From Costus lasius (taxonomy: Eukaryota; Streptophyta; Magnoliopsida; Zingiberales; Costaceae), in contig JANVAS020000203.1 in assembly GCA_027563935.2 (NCBI GenBank), positions 1,302,001 through 1,366,000 on the forward strand: 64,000 nucleotides of DNA, given 5' to 3'. A program made the translations under genes and the position numbers. Position 1 is the stretch's first letter. Each line of letters starts with the position of its first letter. Under the pieces are notes generated by a model that had not been told where the DNA came from, searched no databases, and saw only the letters and a program-made list of their open reading frames with translations. Shown here in pieces: positions 59,768 to 64,000 of the stretch.

Positions 59768-61747
59768 TGTTGGTGTATATGCCCTAGGACCTAGTTTTGG
59801 TCCATCTTTGTACTACTTGACTCTGATATTCATATATCTTTCTGGCATTGTCGTTATCATTGTTTGTCTACACCTGCGATTGTGTACTTACATGATAATG
59901 TCCCTGGAGACAGGTTGGATCTGTGCTCGAATTATAAATCCCCAGTCGATGTACCTTAGTGGATATGGGACAGCTATGGTACTTGTGAGACTGGTATGTG
60001 GGCTGGTTAGGCACGTGGTGCTAACGCAGACGCATGGGTATATCATTGGAGGATATACTAGATAGACCCACTGTGAGGCTATGACTTGGTGTCATAAGTT
60101 ATCCTCACAAGTGACAGGAGATACATTGATCCCTTGACTTGAGGTCATTGACCATTCTATATGGTTAGGGACTTGCTTTGATGCAACCTAACACCTCACC
60201 GTAGTTGGGAGGTCATAACGGTTGTCATTGACCATGTCACAACCCATATGAGAAGGTCAATGGACAGACATAGGATTTGCCCCTTCCTTAGGGAAGTATG
60301 ATATCCATGGAGCTCCCTTATGGTTCTATGACTGAGAGTGTATGGCCATACCCAGGTGAGAACCTGTTTTAAGTCATAGCCATGTGATTGGATGAAAACA
60401 AGTGGTGACACACTTGTCCAATCGGATATCAGTACGGCAAAGAGACTGTAACGCATCTGTACCTAGTTGCGATGATGGGGATGTCGATGTCGATATCCAT
60501 TCCAATGACCTGGGTAGCAGCGATGCACTGCTAGGTGCCACTCACTGCTTGTGATGACCTTTGGTCAGCACTGCCAGCGTCAGAGGAACCTACAGGGTCG
60601 CACACCTTGATACTTGAGTTCTCGTATTGATCGGGAAGCCTTATGATCGAGTTATTGGATAACTCGGATCTAATTGGGAGATTTCATCAGCGCCAATAGG
60701 CCTGATGAGATGGAAGAATATTATTGGAGCCAAACTTCATTTTTGGCAGGTTGACCCGTATTTGACCATGGTTGGTCACATTTGGATTAGGGTTGCATTG
60801 GATTGGATCCAAGTGCTTAATCAACCCATGTAATGAAGTTTGGGCTAGCTCATTATCCAATGAGGCCCAATAATAAGTTGTCATGAAGAGGCAATAGGCT
60901 AAAAGGGTTTAATGGGGAGGAAGCCAAGCCCATTGGCGCCTAAGGGGCATAATGGGGTTTGGATGGCAAATTTGCTTCATTAAGGAAGCTTTATGCGCCT
61001 AGCCCTCTCCCATTGATAGTGTGAATGCATTAAGGCATTGCTTGGGGTGCAAGGCTAGGCCTTGGCGCACAAGGCAAGGCTTGGTAGTTTATGGAAAGGT
61101 TGAATGAGGTTTATGGTAAAGTCTTGGAGACTTTCCTTACCTCAAACCTTCTCATCCAAGCTATACACTTGTCATGATCTCAACCCTTGCCCTAACCGCC
61201 TCTAGCTCTTTATAAGTGACCCTAGCCGCCCCCTCTTGAGGTTACAATCCTTAGAGGCGTGACAACAAGAGGAGAGGCGAAAGCAAGGGTTGAAGGGCGA
61301 CAACACCAAAAAGTGGCGCATCTTCTTCTTCCTTCCAAACCCTAGCCGCAAGCTTCTTCCTTCTCTCTTGATGCAAGGAACTTGATGCTTGGTGGTTTCC
61401 CTCCCCCTCATCCTTCTTCATCTTTGGCGCATCTACCTTGGAGGTGGCGCATACTTTGAAGAAGGAGCACAGGGCTTGGATCTTCTTCCCGAGGCTAGCA
61501 CCGGGCGTGGAAGAAGAGAACTCAAGAGATCCGTGTGTGCGAGACTGCAGAGGGCGAACACTTGGGCACCTTCATCGACATCGGCTTCTAATTGCTTAAA
61601 GGTACTTACTATCACATCGTGTCGACCCCCTCGCAAGAGATCTTCACTGGGTTTTTGGGACTAGCCTGTTTCGGGGACATTCTTCTGCTGCGTAATATGT
61701 ATGTCTATGGCTCTAAAATTGTAAAATGTCCCCGGGGTTTCCCAACA
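59768..61747 (+). mobile_element. Solo LTR E' (copia, A/E family)
   Basis: 1980 bp, TGTTGGTGTATATGCCC...CCCAACA, with TSD ACAAT at 59763-59767 and 61748-61752. It is inserted in Y, which is inserted in E, which is inserted in A. It is the complete reference for this LTR family in the window. It holds a TATA box near 61209 and a donor-like GTACTTACT at 61602. Confidence 0.95.
61209..61217 (+). promoter_or_regulatory. Probable TATA box of LTR E'
   Basis: TTTATAAGT sits about 530 bp before the LTR end, aligned with TTATAAAAG in E's LTR and followed by the shared ACCCTAGCCG. Transcription start is inferred, not seen. Confidence 0.6.
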
Positions 61748-63351
61748 ACAATCACCTCAGAGGAGGAAGGAGGAGAGATCCGATGTCATGCTGACACAAG
61801 AAACTATTTCATTGATTCAAAAATTCTGCCGATTACAAATTCCTGCGAGATACATGTAGGGTGACATTTCCTGGAGAAACGTTGTTGGCAAGAGAGTCGT
61901 TGATACTTTCTTCTTTGCTCGGCAGGGAGAGACGTTGAGACTTCCATATGAGGTGAGATGTAAACGTTGAAGCTTCCTTGGTTGAAAGTGAACGTTGGCT
62001 GTAAACGTTAGTGGTAGCTGCATCTTGATTTGTGGCTTGATGAAATCCAATTGGCTGGCTGATCGCATTGAGTAGTCTTGGGCCTCTTTTGTAGTAATTT
62101 ATTCCTGATAAGTGGGCTTGTCTTGGGCCTCTAATGAAGTGGTTAATTATTAAGCTAGCTTTATTGATTGAGCTTGCTAGCTTATTCGCGAAACTCCGAG
62201 CCTTTGCCTATGGTAACCTTAGGCTCCACTTGTATCTTTGTGGCTTGTGGTCTCTGCCCCCATCAGTTACCCTCACAAGTGATAGGAGATGCATTGATCC
62301 TTAGACTTGAGCTCATTGACACTTCTATATGGTTAGGGACATACTTTGATGCAACCTAACACCTCACCGTAATTGGGAGGTTATAACGGTTATCATTGAG
62401 TATGTCACGACCCACATCAGAAGATCAATGTACAGACAAAGGATTTGCCCCTTCCTAAGGGAAACTTGATATCCATGGAGCTCCTCTATGCTCTATGATT
62501 GAAAGTGTATGGACATACTCGGGTGAAGACCTGATTTAGTCATAGTCATGTGATTGGGTGAAAACAAATGATGACACACTTGTCCAATCGGATATCAGTT
62601 CGGCAAAGCGACTGTAATGTATCTGTACCTAGTCGTGATGATGGAGATGTCAATGTCGATATCCATTTCAATGACTTGGGTAGCAGCGATGCACTGCTAG
62701 GTGCCACTCACTGCTTGTGGTGACCTTTGGTCAGCACTGCCAACGTCAAAGGGACCTACAGGGTCACACACCAAGATACTTGAGTTCTCATATTGATCGG
62801 GATGCCTTATGATCGAGTTATTGGATAGCTCGGATCTATTTTGGAGATTTCATCAGCGCCAATGGGCCTGATGAGATGGAAGAAACTTATTGGAGCCAAC
62901 TTCTGTTTTTGGCATATTAACCAAATTAATCATGGTTAGCCTCATTTGACCTTGGGTTACATTGGATTGGATCCAATGGCTTGGTTAACATGCATAATGG
63001 ACTTTGGGCTAGGCCCATTGCTTGATTAGGCTCACTAATAAGTTGTCATAAAGAGGCAAAAGGCTAAAAGGGTATAATGGGGAGAAAACTTCTCCCATTG
63101 GCGCCTATGGGTATAATAGGGAGAAGTTGGCGCCTTTGCTTCATTATGGAAGTAAAGGGTGCCTCCCCCTTCTTCCTTGGATGGAATGCATGCCTCTAAG
63201 GCATGTCTTGGGCTGATATGGCTATTGGGCAAATAAGGATAGGTTGAATGAGTTTTATGGTAAAGTCTTGGAAACTTTTCTTACCTCAAACCCTCTCATC
63301 CTAGCCGCCCACTTGTCATGATCCTAGCCATCCCTAAACCGCCTCTTGCCC

Positions 63352-63360
63352 TTATAAAAG
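63352..63360 (+). promoter_or_regulatory. Probable TATA box of copia E 5' LTR
   Basis: TTATAAAAG, aligned with the E' box, with the conserved ACCCTAGCCG just downstream. Confidence 0.62.
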
Positions 63361-63891
63361 AGACCCTAGCCGACCCCTCTCAATGCACTAATTCTCTTGG
63401 AGGCGTGAGCAAGGAAAGGGGCGAGAGTAAGGGTTCAAGTGGCGTAAATCTTCTTCCTTCAAACCCTAGCCGCAAGTTTCTTCTTCTGTTCCCTTCTTGG
63501 TGCAAGTGTGGGAAGCTCTTGGCGGCATCTTTTCCATCTCCTCTCCGTCTTCTCTTGGTGCATCTTTTACCTTAGAGGTGGCGCATGTTTTGAGGAGAAA
63601 GAACAAGGCTTGGGTCTTCTTCCCGAGGCTAGCATCAGGCGTGGAAGAAGAGGACTCGAGGCATCCGTGTGTGTGAGACTGCAGAGGGCGAACACTTGGG
63701 CACCTAACTCGACATCGGCTTCTCATCTTGCTCTCAAGGTATTTTCTATCACATCGTGTCGATCCTCTCGCATGCGATCTTCACTGGGTTTTTGGGACTG
63801 GCCTGTTTCGGGGATATTCTTCCGCTGTGCAATGTGATATAAAATGTCTATCTCTGAAACATTGTAAAATATCACCGGGGTTTCGCAACAG

Positions 63892-63903
63892 TGGTATCAG
63901 AGG
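63892..63903 (+). other. Primer-binding site of copia E
   Basis: TGGTATCAGAGG follows the LTR end by one base and is of iMet type. Confidence 0.85.
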
Positions 63904-64000
63904 GTTTTGCGTGCCTCGAACGATGTTTCTTTCATGCTTTTCTGTGCTCACATGCCATGTTTCAATTTTCGCAATTTGCATATAACATGGCGCATGGTTT

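Larger units (their letters stand above)
58386..62265. mobile_element. LTR-like element Y (probable solo LTR), split by E'
   Basis: Insertion in E's LTR with TSD GTTAC (58381-58385, 62266-62270) and ends TGATGTAGGGGGG and GCCCCCATCA. Without E' it is 1895 bp. It has no coding sequence I can support, no primer site and no second LTR. A GC-rich part (59100-59760) holds an imperfect duplication with about 190-bp spacing around TCCGGTGGTGCA (59156 and 59343). Family and orientation are unknown. Confidence 0.7.
58052..64000 (+). mobile_element. Copia element E, 5' LTR and first 110 bp of internal region
   Basis: The LTR starts TGTTGGAGTATATGCCC at 58052 and ends GCAACA at 63890. It is interrupted by Y (58386-62265) and is about 1.95 kb without it. 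The primer site TGGTATCAGAGG is at 63892-63903, and the internal region runs out of the window. It is of the same family as A and E'. No coding sequence of E is visible. The 3' LTR and second TSD are outside. Confidence 0.88.

Noticed and set aside
1..64000. CRISPR array, operon, phage or prokaryotic regulatory features
   Set aside because: No regularly spaced short repeats of that kind and no prokaryotic genes; all content is plant retrotransposon.

Overview
The window looks like nuclear DNA of a flowering plant with a transposon-rich genome. Everything identifiable is LTR retrotransposon: Ty1/copia elements of the Angela/Tork type, a chromodomain Ty3/gypsy element of the Tekay/Del type, and an Athila-like Ty3/gypsy element primed by a tRNA-Asp-type site. 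I see no host gene, rRNA, complete tRNA or organelle DNA, and I cannot name the species.

Almost the whole window is one nested stack inside a single old copia element, called A here, on the minus strand. Its 3' LTR is at 162-5279 and its 5' LTR at 46480-47056, continued at 58032-58051. Clean 5-bp target-site duplications (TSDs) let the layers be peeled. Inserted into A are: an LTR fragment at the left edge (1-161); a Tekay-type solo LTR (1425-4578); an unclassified solo LTR, X (6669-7674); copia B (7816-35015); an Athila-like gag-protease element (35460-41457); a full-length Tekay-type element (47057-58031); and copia E (58052 to beyond the right edge). Second-level insertions are copia C inside B's 5' LTR (7999-24410), solo LTR D inside B's pol (30044-31721), solo LTR F at the Athila/A junction (41458-43156), and LTR-like element Y inside E's 5' LTR (58386-62265). 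Y itself holds a solo copia LTR, E' (59768-61747).

Copia C has the order LTR-internal-LTR-internal-LTR. Its three LTRs are each 1678 bp and one TSD pair flanks the whole. Both internal copies carry the same 1-base integrase frameshift, so it predates the doubling. B has an almost intact polyprotein frame split only by D. The Tekay-type element has two 3105-bp LTRs with about seven differences by eye, but an in-frame TGA in its protease.

The most interesting signal is in the B/C/D/F copia family. Each LTR carries the unit ATG-GCN-NNG directly followed by a GT splice-donor-like sequence. About 1.9 kb downstream, after the primer-binding site and a structured leader, a splice-acceptor-like site joins gag in frame. 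B has no ATG at the usual gag start, so its gag seems to need this LTR start codon. The predicted intron would hold the primer-binding site, a conserved leader core closed by different but complementary stems in B and C, and a pair of related hairpins. Splicing could therefore separate translation mRNA from genomic RNA. This is inferred from sequence alone.
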